Source: Atherinomorus stipes | Taxonomy: Eukaryota; Chordata; Actinopteri; Atheriniformes; Atherinidae | Reading direction: 5' to 3' | Assembly (NCBI GenBank): GCA_023101725.1 | Contig: JALJCO010007904.1 | Coordinates: forward strand, 217,501 to 281,500 | DNA length: 64,000 nucleotides | Part shown: positions 13,530-57,188 of the stretch, piece after piece | How positions within the stretch are numbered: the stretch's first letter is position 1 | Layout of the letters: every line of letters starts with the position of its first letter | Made by a program: the position numbers and the translations under genes | Notes under the pieces: model-generated | What the model was told of the DNA's origin: nothing | Seen by the model: only the letters and a program-made list of their open reading frames with translations | Databases searched by the model: none

Positions 13530-14475
13530 AGGTTTATCTGGATCTGGGTGTGAATTTGGGTCTGGGTGTCGGTATGTGTCTGGGTGTGGTTGTGGTTTTG
13601 AGTGTGGGTGGGGGTTGGGTGTGACTGAGTGTAGGTGTGAGTTAGGGTCTGGGCTGGGTGTGGGTGCTGGTGTGAGCGTGGGTGGGGGTCCAGGTATGGG
13701 TGTGTGTGGTTGTGTGAGTGTGGGTGTGAGCGTGGGTGCTAGTGTGGGTGTGAGTGCTGGTGTGAGTGTGGGTGTTGGTGTAACTGTGGGTGTGAGTTCG
13801 GGTGTGTGTGTGAACATGGGTCTGGGTGGGGGTGTGAGTGTGGGTCTCTGGGCCTTGGTCTGGGTGTGAGTATGGGTCCGAGTGTGGGTCTGAGTTTGTG
13901 TATGGGTGTAAGTCTGGGTGCTGGTGTGTGTGAGTGTGGGTCTGGGTATGTTTTGGGTGTGATTCTGGGTGTGAGTTAGGGTGTGGATCTGGATGTGGGT
14001 GCATGTGTGAGTGTAAGTCTGGGTGTGGGTGTAAGTGTGGGTCCAGGTGTGAGTGTGGGTCTGGGTGTAGGTTTGGGTGTGAGTTTGGTTCTGGGTCCTG
14101 GTGTGAGGGTGGGTGTAGGTCTGGGTGTGGGTTTGTGTTGGTGCGAGTGTGGGTGGGGGTGTGAGTGTGGTTCTGGGTGTGAGTGTAGGTGTGGTTCTGT
14201 GCATGACTGTGGGTCTGTGTGGGGGTGTGAATGTGGGTGTGTGTCTATGTGGGTGTGGGTCTATGTGGGTGTGAATGTGGGTGTGGGTCTGTCTGTGGTT
14301 GTGAGTGTGCGTGTGGGTCTGGGTGTGGTTGTGGGTGTTAGTGTGGATTTGGGTCTGTGTGTGTTGATCTGTATGTGGGTCTGTGTGTGGGTGTGAGTGT
14401 GAGTGTGTGTCTGGGTGCGGGACTGTGTGTGGGTATGGGTGTTAGTGTGGATTTGGGTCTGTGTGTGGATCTGTG
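13530..14475. repeat. TG-rich low-complexity array (GGGTGTGAGTGTGGGTCT type)
   Basis: About 950 bases of degenerate GTGTGGGTGTGAGT and GGGTCTGGGTGTG units. G-rich plus strand, CA-rich minus strand. The Thr/His-rich and Gly/Val/Cys-rich open frames on both strands are by-products of composition. Confidence 0.94.
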
Positions 14476-15690
14476 CCACGGAGACCCTTTATTATGCATG
14501 TTGACTCTGTGACACTGCTTTCCATTGCGATGACTAGGTTGTACCTCTTCTCTACTTCCCATCGCGATGACTAGGTTGTACCTCTTCTCTGCGTAGTTCT
14601 GCGTGTGTTTGTATGATCTGAGGATATTTATCCACCTGCAGGTCCTCCTGTAGGGGATTGTTAGTTTGGTTTCCAGCAGAGACCTTGGTTGTTTAGGGAT
14701 TTCTGTACAGATGTACCAGTGAACTGTGTAAGTGGATTCATGTTTTCTCTCCTCTCTCTCTTCCTCTTCCTTACTCCTTTCTCTCTGTTTCACTTTCTAT
14801 CATCACCTCTGTTAACTTTCATTTCTCCTTGTCAGGCTCAGCAGTATGAAATGGAATGTTGTTATAGACAAATGTTTAAATAAAGAAATAAAATGAATAA
14901 ACAGGATATCAAGTGGAGCCTTATGTTCATAAAGCTCCGCTTGGTAAAGCAAAACTGTTCAACAGAATAAAGCAATCAGATTTCCATTCTGCTTGCTTCG
15001 ATGCTGGACAGGACAAGTAGAAAAAAACAAGAAGAAAAAAAAAAAAGAAAGACATCTTTTCTTTCAAATACCCATCTTTACCACTAGATGGCAGTAATTC
15101 TTACAGACTGTACAGTTATTCATACCCCCAATTAAATAAAAGGCTAAATTCACAACAGTAATTCAAATAACAAGAAACTAATAAATAAAAATTTACAAAA
15201 TTATAATTTAGTGAAAAAGAATATTCTTTTTGAATTATGGTTGGAAATTAATCATTAAAAAATAAAACTGTCTCAGACACATCAGAGCATCTTTGTCATG
15301 AACATGGACCAACATACCTGTCAGCAGGTGCAGACGTCTGATTGGACGTTACAGAAACACCTGATTGCAGTGATTAACAACATTTTAGCTTTGGAGCTCC
15401 ATCATGCTTGTTTACTTCTTTCATTTTTTGTTTGTTTTTAATATTTTTCTTGAACCACAATTCAGAATCTGCGTCCTGATTTTCATAGAATTTTATTTTA
15501 TTACTTTTGTCAATTTCAACTTTTTTGACTGACAGATGATTTTTTTTTTCCTCCTTTGATTGGAAGGTAGGAATAATTTATATCCAGCAAATGTGTTCAA
15601 CACAACAGAGCAGCCACATCATCATCCTCCCACCACCATGCTGGACAGTTCAGAGACAGAAACGAAGCATAGTGACTCGGTGGAAAACAC
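14476..15690. other. AT-rich intergenic DNA downstream of zdhhc1
   Basis: No gene is recognised. A segment containing GCGATGACTAGGTTGTACC is present twice, near 14528 and 14565. Plus-strand AATAAA motifs near 14880-14910 could serve a plus-strand transcript converging on zdhhc1, but no exon of such a transcript is identified. An A-rich run lies near 15021-15053. The rest is ordinary AT-rich sequence. Confidence 0.5.
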
Positions 15691-15693
15691 AAC

Positions 15694-15708
15694 TTTATTT
15701 ATTTTATT
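15694..15708 (-). terminator. zdhhc1: Candidate poly(A) signals of zdhhc1
   Basis: Three overlapping minus-strand AATAAA hexamers (plus-strand TTTATT at 15694, 15698 and 15703). On the minus strand the last is followed by GTTGTGTTTTCC, a GT-rich element like those found downstream of cleavage sites. They lie about 1.07 kb past the zdhhc1 stop codon, a plausible 3' UTR length. Confidence 0.55.
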
Positions 15709-16774
15709 CACACACTTGATTAAATAAAAGACATTTATATAAAAGCCATGTTCGACGTCCTGTCGTCTCGGGGGGGTCGGGTCATGGGATGCTTGTGACG
15801 TAACCCTTCATCTGTTCGATCTGGAGACTTTTTTGTGGCCTTAAAACATCTGCTGACAATTGTTTGTTTGTGTTCAAAACAAATCGTCTGATTGGTTACT
15901 CAGATGTAGTTACACGTGGGTCGAAGGGCCCCCTGGTGGTCCCATGACACCAGAGGCAGAACTTCCAGCATCTCCTTTGACGGGAAGCCGACTAGATCTG
16001 CTGGAATGTAGAGAAATACCAACCATTCTTCCGAATAAACGTTCCCGTTGAAGCAGGAAAGGGTTAAACTGGTTAAAATACTCGCTTTAATGGAAGTCAG
16101 TGGGACGTGTCTGGTCCCTGACGTCCACGGCGGGACAATCTGATGCTTCTTTAAAATGTTATAATGACATTAAATGAACTTTACTGCTGATTTTAGACAC
16201 ATCCAGACCTGTGATCAGTGGCCAGGACCCCCAATATCCCGATATTAATTATGCAGAACATGATCAACTATTAAACAATTAATAAAACAAACATCCAAAC
16301 TGGTGCTTAAAGAGTTAAAAGCCGAAACGTGGTCAAATGTTCGCTGCTGCGAGATCAGAAACGTCTCTGGAAAAACGTCGATGTTGGATGATTCTGAAGG
16401 AGTTTCTACATGAGTGAAAAACTTTGGCCACAAGAGTTAGAAAATGATGTTTTTAAGAAAGAAATGAAATGAAATAAAATGAAATAAAATGAAATAAAAT
16501 GAAATAAAATAAAATAAAATAGAATAAAACGAAACGAAACGAAACGAAACGAAATCAAATCAAATCAAATGAAAAACTGAATCAGAAATTTTGTTCTAGA
16601 AAATCTGACTGATGGATCAGTTCTAATGACATCATGGCTCCCGAGTTACCATGGAGACCAGGGGACGGAGCAGGTGGCGTCCACAGGAAGTGACACATCC
16701 ACACACAGGAAGTGACTTTGGCCTTCAAAATAAAAGAATAAATAAAGATGTTCCAGCAGTTATGACGGTGAATA
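15709..16774 (-). other. zdhhc1: Probable 3' UTR of zdhhc1
   Basis: Non-repetitive sequence between the stop codon (minus strand, 16777-16775) and the poly(A) signals. It includes a degenerate AAATG/AAATA/AAACG pentanucleotide tract at 16462-16570. No convincing open frame or splice site was seen. Assignment rests on position only. Confidence 0.5.
16462..16570. repeat. Pentanucleotide microsatellite
   Basis: Tandem GAAAT/AAAAT units grade into GAAAC then CAAAT units, so the repeat shows successive single-base variants along its length. Confidence 0.9.
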
Positions 16775-48360
<31,586 letters not shown>

Positions 48361-48368
<8 letters not shown>

Positions 48369-48650
48369 CCTGCCAGCCCAGGAACACGCAGATTCAGCAT
48401 GACCCCCCCACATACACACACACCCTCACCCCTTATACATATCCCCCCCCCCCACACACGTCCATCCTGCCAGCCCAGGAACACGCAGATTCAGCATGAC
48501 CCCCCCACATACACACACACCCTCACCCCTTATACATATCCCCCCCCCCCACACACGTCCATCCTGCCAGCCCAGGAACACGCAGATTCAGCATGACCCC
48601 CCCACATACACACACACCCTCACCCCTTATACATACCCCCCCCACACACA
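48361..48650. repeat. zdhhc1: 97-bp triplication of the exon 1 acceptor/start-codon region
   Basis: ACGTCCATCCTGCCAGCCCA begins at 48361, 48458 and 48555, exactly 97 bases apart, with the intervening CAGATTCAGCATGACC and C/CA tract also repeated. On the gene strand each copy carries CTGGGCTGGCAGG and ATGGACGT. Only the copy at 48361 continues into the real exon. The other two run into a G run after Met-Asp-Val-Cys and reach a stop. Confidence 0.93.
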
Positions 48651-48967
48651 CACACGCGCCCCTTATACATACCCCCCTCCCCCCCACACACACACACACA
48701 CACGCGCCCCTTATACATACACCCCCACACACACACACACACACTCCTACTACCCCCCCCCCCACACGCACCCCTTATACATACACCCCCCTCCCACACA
48801 CACACACACACGCGCCCTTTATACATACACCCCCCCCCCCACACACACACACACACGCACGCCCCTTACACATACCCCCCCCACACACACACACACACAC
48901 ACACACACGAGCGCCCCTTATACACCCCCCCACACACACACACACGCGCGCCCCTAACACATACCCC

Positions 48968-49006
<39 letters not shown>

Positions 49007-49046
49007 GCCCCTTACACATACCCCCCCCACACACACACACACGCGC

Positions 49047-49077
<31 letters not shown>

Positions 49078-51665
49078 ACACACACACGCCCCTTGCACAC
49101 CCCCCCCCCCACACACACACGCGCGCTCCTTACACATACCCCCCTCCACACACACACGCGCCCCTTACACATACCCCCCCCCCCACACACACACACACGC
49201 GCCCCTTACACACCCCCCCCCCACACACACACACACGCACACACGAGCGCCCCTTATACACCCCCCCCCCACACACACACACACGCGCGCCCCTTACACA
49301 TACCCCCCCCACACACACACGCGCCCCTTACACATACCCCCCCCCCACACACACACACACACACACACACGCGCCCCTTACACATACCCCACCCCCCCCA
49401 CACACACACACACGCGCGCTCCTTATACATACCCCCCCCCCACACACACACGGGCACCCCTTACACATACCCCCCACCCCCCCCCACACACACACACACG
49501 TGCCCCTTACACATACCCCCCCCCCCCCCACACACACACACACGCGCCCCTTACACATACCCCCCCCCCACACACACACACACACACGTGCCCCTTGAAC
49601 ATACCCCCCCCCCACACACACACACACGCGGCCCTTACACATACCCCCCCCCACACACACACACACGCACACACACGAGCGCCCCTTATACACCCCCCCC
49701 CACACACACACACACACGCGCGCCCCTTACACATACCCCCCCCCCACACACACACGCGCCCCTTACACATACCCCCCCCCCACACACACACACACACACA
49801 CGCGCCCCTTACACATACCCCCCACACACACACACGCCCCTTACACATACCCCCCCCCCACACACACACACACACGCGCCCCTTACACATACCCACCCCC
49901 CCCACACACACACACGCGCCCCTTACACATACCCCCCCCCCACACACACACACACACACACACACGCACCCCTTACACATACCCCCCCACACACACACAC
50001 ACACACGCGCCCCTTACACATACCCCCCACACACACACACACACCCGCCCCTTACACACCCCCCCCCCACACACACACGCGCCCTTACACATACCCCCCC
50101 CCACACACACATACACCCCCTACCCCCCCCCCACACACACATACACTCCTACTCCCCCCACACACAACACACACGCGCCCCTTATACATACACCCCCCCC
50201 ACACACACACACACACGCCCCTTATACATACCCCCCCCCACACACACACACGCGCGCCCTTACACATACCCCCCCCCCCACACACACACACGCACGCGCC
50301 CCTTACACATACCCCCCCCCCCACACACACACACACACACACACGCGCCCCTTACACATACCCCCCCCACACACACACACACGCGCCCCTTACACAAACC
50401 CCCCCCCCCACACACACACACACGCGCCCCTTACACATACCCCCCCCACACACACACACACACGCGCCCCTTACACATACCCCCCCCACACACACACACG
50501 CGCCCCTTACACATACCCCCCCCCCACACACACACACACACACACACGCGCCCCTTATCCATACCCCCCCCACACACACACACGCGCGCCCCTTACACAT
50601 ACCCCCCCCACACACACACACCCACACACCCCCCCCACACACACGCGCCCCCATACACATACCCCCCCCCCACACACACACACACACGCGCCCCTTACAC
50701 ATACCCCCCCCACACACACACACACACACACACACGCGCCCCTTATCCATACCCCCCCACACACACACACGCACGCGCCCCTACACACCCCCCCCCCCCC
50801 CCCCCCCCACACACACACACGCGCCCCTTACACATACCCCCCCACACACACACACACACACACGCGCGCCCCTTATCCATACCCCCCCCCCACACACACA
50901 CGCGCGCCCCTTACACATACCCCCCCCCCCACACACACACACACGCGCGCCCCTTATACATACCCCCCCCACACACGCGCGCCCCATACACATCCCCCCC
51001 ACCCCCCCCCACACACACACACACACACACACGCGCCCCTTACACATACCCCCCCCCAACACACACACACACGCGCCCCTTACACATACCCCCCCCCACA
51101 CACACACACACACACGCGCCCCTTACACATACCCCCCCCCCCACACACACACACACGCGCCCCTTACACATACCCCCCCCCCCACACACACACACGCGCC
51201 CCTTACACAAACCCCCCCACACACACACACACGCGCCCCTTACACATACCCCCCACACACACACACACGCGCCCCTTACACACCCCCCCCCCCCCACACA
51301 CACACACACACGCGCCCCTTACACATACCCCCCCCCCCCACACACACACACACACGCGCCCCTTACACATACCCCCCCCCACACACACACGCGCCCCTTA
51401 CACAAACCCCCCCCCACACACACACACACGCGCCCCTTACACATAACCCCCCCCCCCCACACACACACACGCGCCCCTTACACATACCCCCCCCACACAC
51501 ACACACGCGCCCCTTACACATACCCCCCCCACACACACACACACACGCGCCCCCCACACACATCCCCCCCCCCCCCACACACACACACACACACACACGC
51601 GCCCCTTACACATACCCCCCCCCCACACAAACACACACACCCACACCCACACACACGCCCCCCCC
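48409..51665. repeat. C-run / (CA)n / CGCG minisatellite filling the zdhhc1 5' intron
   Basis: Some 70-80 variable copies of a unit of about 35-45 bases: CCCCTTACACATA, a run of 7-20 C, (CA)n, then CGCG. Length variation is almost wholly in the C and CA runs. Frames of up to 1,042 codons of Pro/His/Thr on plus and Cys/Val/Gly on minus are artefacts. CA and CGCG alternation favours Z-DNA, and the G runs on the gene strand favour G-quadruplexes. Confidence 0.97.
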
Positions 51666-52030
51666 TACATAGGTTACACATGGATCCTGCAGCTGTATTT
51701 TCCTGCTGCTTCACATCATGAAGGTTAGTTTCCTTCCAGGAGGAGCAAAGGCCAATTACAAAGTACAAGTACTTCACTGCTGTACTTTAGTAGTAATCTG
51801 TGGTACAAGTAATCTATTACATGTTTGATCTACTATGAGAATAAAAAAAGAGAGAGAGCGGCAGACAGAAGTCATATGAATTAAAGTACAAATACTGTTC
51901 AACAGTACAGTACTGCAGTACTTCTGCTATAGGAATACTCCAACTGCTACCCAGGTAACTTATTACATAGAGTATGTCTACTTCTACTTCCACGTGGGCC
52001 TGTAGTACTTCATGTAGTAGCTACTGATGA
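51666..52030. other. Spacer with dispersed-repeat character
   Basis: Contains AAAGTACAAGTACTTCACTG and several other AGTAC/GTACT phrases of the kind common in fish intergenic repeats. No gene recognised. Confidence 0.4.
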
Positions 52031-52424
52031 TGAGGAGGAATCCCGCCTCCACACGCACGTGCCCAGGTGTCACCACCTGCCTCAGCAACCAGGTCTGAAC
52101 CTCACCTGGTCGCGCGCTGCCTCCGGCCTGGACTCACCTGCAGCTCACCTGCGGACTCTGCAGACCTGAAGCTCCGCACGGTCCCCAGGTCAGCTGCAGC
52201 AGGCGATCCGGCCCCCCAGGACCTGAGCTGCCCACCCCTGGCCTACCTGATGTGGAACAGTCGGCTTCACGCGTAAACACACCTGGTTAGCTCGCGCTAG
52301 CGGGGCTCGTGACGGGGTCCGGCCCTCCGCTCCGCATCTCCCCCAGCGGCGGCGTGGACCCTGGGAACCGCCCCCGGACCGGATCGGACCGAACTGGACC
52401 GGACCGGCCCAGCTGTTAACTCAC

Positions 52425-52720
52425 ATCCATGCCGCCTCAGACCGGATCCAGGACCCGAGACGCCGGTGGTGAGCGCGTGAGGTCCCGGAGGGAGAGGGTC
52501 ACTTATTAGCCGGTTAGCGTGCTAAGCAGCTAGCTAAGCTACAACCAGGAAGGCCGAGCTCAGGCGGAGAGGTGACCGCGGAGGGAGGACCGGACCGCGG
52601 ATCCGGACCTCACATCTGGACCTGGAAGGTGGTATTAGATACTCGACGTCGAACCGCCGCGTTTCTCTGCTGCTAGCTTAGCTGCTAGCTTATCTGCTTC
52701 CTCCGCTGCTCCCAGCGTCA
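52425..52720 (-). promoter_or_regulatory. zdhhc1: Probable zdhhc1 promoter and non-coding first exon
   Basis: GC- and CpG-rich sequence (extending over about 52040-52760) upstream of the gene. On the minus strand the order is GGGCGTGGCC (GC box, near 52773-52782), GACCAATAAG (CCAAT box, near 52757-52766), GTTACCAGGGAGACGC (X-box-like), then exon-like sequence to a strong donor GGCATGGAT|GTGAGT with its last exonic base at 52425. The start of transcription is not determined. The ATG six bases before the donor would be an upstream start out of frame with the main one if spliced to 48370. Confidence 0.5.
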
Positions 52721-52861
52721 ACGGCGTCTCCCTGGTAACGCTGGAGCTCCGCTCTTATTGGTCAGCACGGATGGCCACGCCCACTGCCAGTTGCACGAAT
52801 CTGAGAGCAGCTTGACGGTGAACGCTGTGTTAGCGGGAAAAGTCCCAAAGAGGGCGCCAAA

Positions 52862-54168
52862 TCCCAGACCAGCAGAACCAGACCAGCAGAACCAGACCTG
52901 CAGAACCAGACCTGCAGAACCAGACCAGCAAAACCAGACCTGCAGACCAGCAGAACCAGACCTGCAGACTCCAGACCTGCAGACCAGCAGACTCCAGACC
53001 TGCAGACTCCAGACCTGCAGACCAGCAGACTCCAGACCTGCAGACTCCAGACCTGCAGACTCCAGACCTGCAGACCAGCAGAACCAGACCTGTAGACCAG
53101 CAGAACCAGACCAGCAGACCAGCAGAACCAGACCTGTAGACCAGCAGAACCAGACCTGCAGACTGCAGACCTGCAGACTCCAGACCTGCAGACCAGCAGA
53201 ACCAGACCTGCAGAACCAGACCAGCAGAACCAGACCTGCAGACTCCAGACCTGCAGACCAGCAAAACCAGACCTGCAGACCAGCAGAACCAGACCTGCAG
53301 AACCAGACCTGCAGACCCCAGACCAGCAGAACCAGACCTGCAGACTCCAGACCTGCAGACTCCAGACCTGTAGACCAGCAGAACCAGACCTGCAGACTCC
53401 AGACCTGCAGACCAGCAAAACCAGACCTGCAGACCAGCAGAACCAGACCTGCAGAACCAGACCTGCAGACCCCAGACCAGCAGAACCAGACCTGCAGACC
53501 AGCAGAACCAGACCTGCAGACCAGCAGAACCAGACCTGCAGACTCCAGACCTGCAGACCAGCAGAACCAGACCTGCAGACTCCAGACCTGCAGATCCAGA
53601 CCTGCAGACCTGCAGACTCCAGACCTGCAGACCAGCAGAACCAGACCTGCAGACTCCAGACCTGCAGACCAGCAGAACCAGACCTGCAGATCCAGACCAG
53701 CAGATCCAGACCTGCAGACCTGCAGACTCCAGACCTGCAGACCAGCAGAACCAGACCTGCAGACTCCAGACCTGCAGATCCAGACCAGCAGATCCAGACC
53801 TGCAGACCAGCAGAACCAGACCTGCAGACCAGCAGACTCCAGACCTGTAGACCAGCAGAACCAGACCTGCAGACCCCAGACCTGCAGATCCAGACCTGCA
53901 GACTCCAGACCTGCAGACCAGCAGAACCAGACCTGCAGACCCCAGACCTGCAGACTCCAGACCTGTAGACCAGCAGAACCAGATCTGCAGACCCCAGACC
54001 TGCAGACCTGCAGATCCAGACCTGCAGACCAGCAGATCCAGACCTGCAGATCCAGACCTGCAGACCAGCAGATCCAGACCTGCAGACCTGCAGACCCCAG
54101 ACCTGCAGATCCAGACCTGCAGACCTGCAGACCCCAGACCTGCAGATCCAGACCTGCAGACCCCTGCA
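52862..54168. repeat. 14-15-bp minisatellite (CAGACCTGCAGA type) upstream of zdhhc1
   Basis: Units CAGAACCAGACCTG, CAGACTCCAGACCTG, CAGATCCAGACCTG and CAGACCAG alternate. CTGCAG recurs in most units. The plus-strand frame (RPAEPDLQTPDLQT) and minus-strand frames (SAGLQVWFCW) of 450-480 codons are repeat artefacts. It starts about 100 bases beyond the CCAAT/GC-box region. Confidence 0.96.
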
Positions 54169-54759
54169 GCATCTAGGTTAGTCATGTCTATAGTTGTAGC
54201 AGGTTTTAACGTTCGGACGAGACCGCGTCAGCCACCACCACCGAGGAAACTGGGCTTCAGAGACCAGGTCCCGGTGTGGGGCTTCCGGTCCACGTTGCAG
54301 CAGATAAAATACGCATGACATCATCAGGTAGACGGCTCAGGCGGGTCTTTCCCGTCTGGATGGGCCTCATATAGACTCCTGTCTGTGATTAATGGACGAT
54401 GTGATGACTGCAGATGAGCCGGACCTCACGAACAACCAGAACAAGGTCCAGATTCATCAGATTAACCAGAAAGACGGGACAGAAACCAGCTGCTGAAGCT
54501 CAGGAGGTAGTGGACTCGCGCGCACGCCCAGTGAGAGGGCAACCGAAACAAAAGTCTGTCATTTGGAGAGAATTTGATTCTAAATTTAAAGGTTATGATC
54601 TCGTGACCTTCGTTCCATGACAGCCGCATGCCGAGCAGTCGTGATCTGGTCACGTGTTCTCTGCTCACAACAAACGCAGCATATCAGGTAAACCCAGCTT
54701 CACTCTGTATGAACCAACGCAGCTTCCGTAGCGTTTGTGCAACGACGGGTGGCGGCTGC
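54169..54759. other. Unique spacer, no gene recognised
   Basis: About 590 bases of non-repetitive sequence between two arrays. A frame of 68 codons on each strand is present, but neither has a recognisable motif or splice context. Confidence 0.4.
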
Positions 54760-57188
54760 AGCAGCCGGCGAGTCCAGGAAAGAAGCCGGCAAGACCAGGA
54801 AAAGCAGCCAGCGAGACCGGGAAAAGCAGCCAGCAAGTCCAGGAAAAGCAGCCAGCGAGACCGGGAAAAACAGCCAGCAAGTCCAGGAAAGCAGCCGACA
54901 AGTCCAGGAAAAGCAGCCAGCGAGACCAGGAAAGCAGCCGGCGAGTCCGGGAAAAGCAGCCGGCCAGACCGGGAAAAGCAGCCAGCGAGTCCAGGAAAAG
55001 CAGCCGGCGAGACCGGGAAAAGCAGCCAGCGAGTCCAGGAAAAGCAGCCGGCCAGACCGGGAAAAGCAGCCAGCGAGTCCAGGAAAAGCAGCCGGCCAGA
55101 CCGGGAAAAGCAGCCAGCGAGACCAGAAAAAGCAACCAGCGAGACCGGGAAAAGCAGCCAGCAAGTCCAGGAAAAGCAACCAGCGAGACCGGGAAAAGCA
55201 GCAAGCGAGACCGGGAAAAGCAGCCAGCGAGTCCAGAAAAAGCAGCCAGCGAGACCGGGAAAAGCAGCCGGCGAGTCCAGGAAAAGCAGCCGGCCAGACC
55301 GGGAAAAGCAGCCAGCGAGTCCAGGAAAAGCAGCTAGCGAGACCGGGAAAAGCAGCCAGCGAGACCGGGAAAAGCCGCCAGCGAGTCCGGGAAAAGCAGC
55401 CAGCGAGTCCAGGAAAAGCAGCCAGCGAGACCGGGAAAAGCAGCCAGCGAGACCGGGAAAAGCCGCCAGCGAGTCCGGGAAAAGCAGCCAGCGAGTCCAG
55501 GAAAAGCAGCCAGCGAGTCCGGGAAAAGCAGCCAGCGAGACCGGGAAAAGCAGCCGGCCAGACCAGGAAAAGCAGCCAGCAAGTCCAGGAAAGCAGCCGA
55601 CAAGACCGGGAAAAGCAGCCGGCAAGACCGGGAAAAGCAGCCAGCATGTCCAGGAAAGCAGCCGGCAAGACCGGGAAAAACAGCCGGCGAGTCCAGGAAA
55701 AGCAGCCGGCGAGACCGGGAAAAGCAGCCGGCCAGACCGGGAAAAGCAGCCAGCGAGACTGGAAAAAGCAGCCAGCAAGTCCAGGAAAGCAGCCGACAAG
55801 ACTGGGAAAATCAGCCAGCGAGTCCAGAAAAAGCAGCCAGCGAGACCGGGAAAAGCAGCCGGCCAGACCGGGAAAAGCAGCCAGCGAGACCGGGAAAAGC
55901 AGCCAGCATGTCCAGGAAAGCAGCCGGCAAGACCGGGAAAAGCAGCCAGCATGTCCAGGAAAGCAGCCGGCAAGACCGTGAAAAGCAGCCGGCGAGTCCA
56001 GGAAAAGCAGCCGGCGAGACCGGGAAAAGCAGCCGGCGAGACCGGGAAAAGCAGCCGGCAAGACCGGGAAAAGCAGCCAGCGAGACCGGGAAAAGCAGCC
56101 AGCAAGTCCAGGAAAGCAGCCGACAAGACCGGGAAAAGCAGCCAGCAAGTCCAGGAAAAGCAGCCGGCCAGACCGGGAAAAGCAGCCAGCGAGACCGGGA
56201 AAAGCAGCCAGCATGTCAAGGAAAGCAGCCGGCAAGACCAGGAAAAGCAGCCGGCGAGTCCAGGAAAAGCAGCCAGCGAGACCGGGAAAAGCAGCCAGCG
56301 AGACCGGGAAAAGCAGCCGGCCAGACCGGGAAAAGCAGCCAGCGAGACCGGGAAAAGCAGCCAGCAAGTCCAGGAAAGCAGCCGACAAGTCCAGGAAAAG
56401 CAGCCGGCAGGTCCAGGAAAGCAGCCGGCAAGACCGGGAAAAGCAGCCGGCGAGACCGGGAAAAGCAGCCGGCAATTCCAGGAAAAGCGGCCGACGATTC
56501 CGGGAAAAGCGGCCGGCGAGTCCAGGAAAAGCGGCCGGCGAGTCCAGGAAAGCAGCCGACAAGACCGGGAAAAGCAGCCAGCAAGTCCAGGAAAGCAGCC
56601 GACAAGACCGGGAAAAGCAGCCGGCAAGACCGGGAAAAGCAGCCAGCATGTCCAGGAAAGCAGCCGGCAAGACCAGGAAAAGCAGCCGGCTAGTCCAGGA
56701 AAAGCAGGCAGCAAGACCGGGAAAAGCAGCCAGCGAGACCGGGAAAAGCAGCCAGCGAGACCGGGAAAATCAGCCAGCGAGACCGGGAAAAGCAGCCGGC
56801 GAAACCAGGAAAAGCAGAGGCGGCATTTGGGAAAAGCGGCCGAGCGAAAAGCGGACGGCGAGACCAGGAAAAGCAGCCGGGCGAAACCAGGAAAAGCAGA
56901 AGCGGCATTGAGACCGGGAAAAGCGGCCGACGAGTCCGGGAAAAGCGGCCGGCGAGACCAGGAAAAGCGGCCGGCGAGACCGGGAAAAGCGGCCAACGAT
57001 TCCAGGAAAAGCGGCCGGCGAGACCAGGAAAAGCTGGCAGTGAGACCTGGAAAAGCGGCCGGCGAGACCAGGAAAAGCGGCCGGCGAGACCAGGAAAAGC
57101 GGCCGGCGAGACAAGGAAAAGCGGCCAACGATTCCAGGAAAAGCGGCCAACGATTCCAGGAAAAGCGGCCGGCGAGACCAGGAAAAGC

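Noticed and set aside
48593..51721. 1,042-codon Pro/His/Thr-rich frame
   Set aside because: Reading of C-run/CA repeats; length indels shift register constantly and there is no unique sequence.
52718..54176. Frames of 451-484 codons on both strands upstream of zdhhc1
   Set aside because: Composed of 14-15-bp repeat translations on opposite strands at once.
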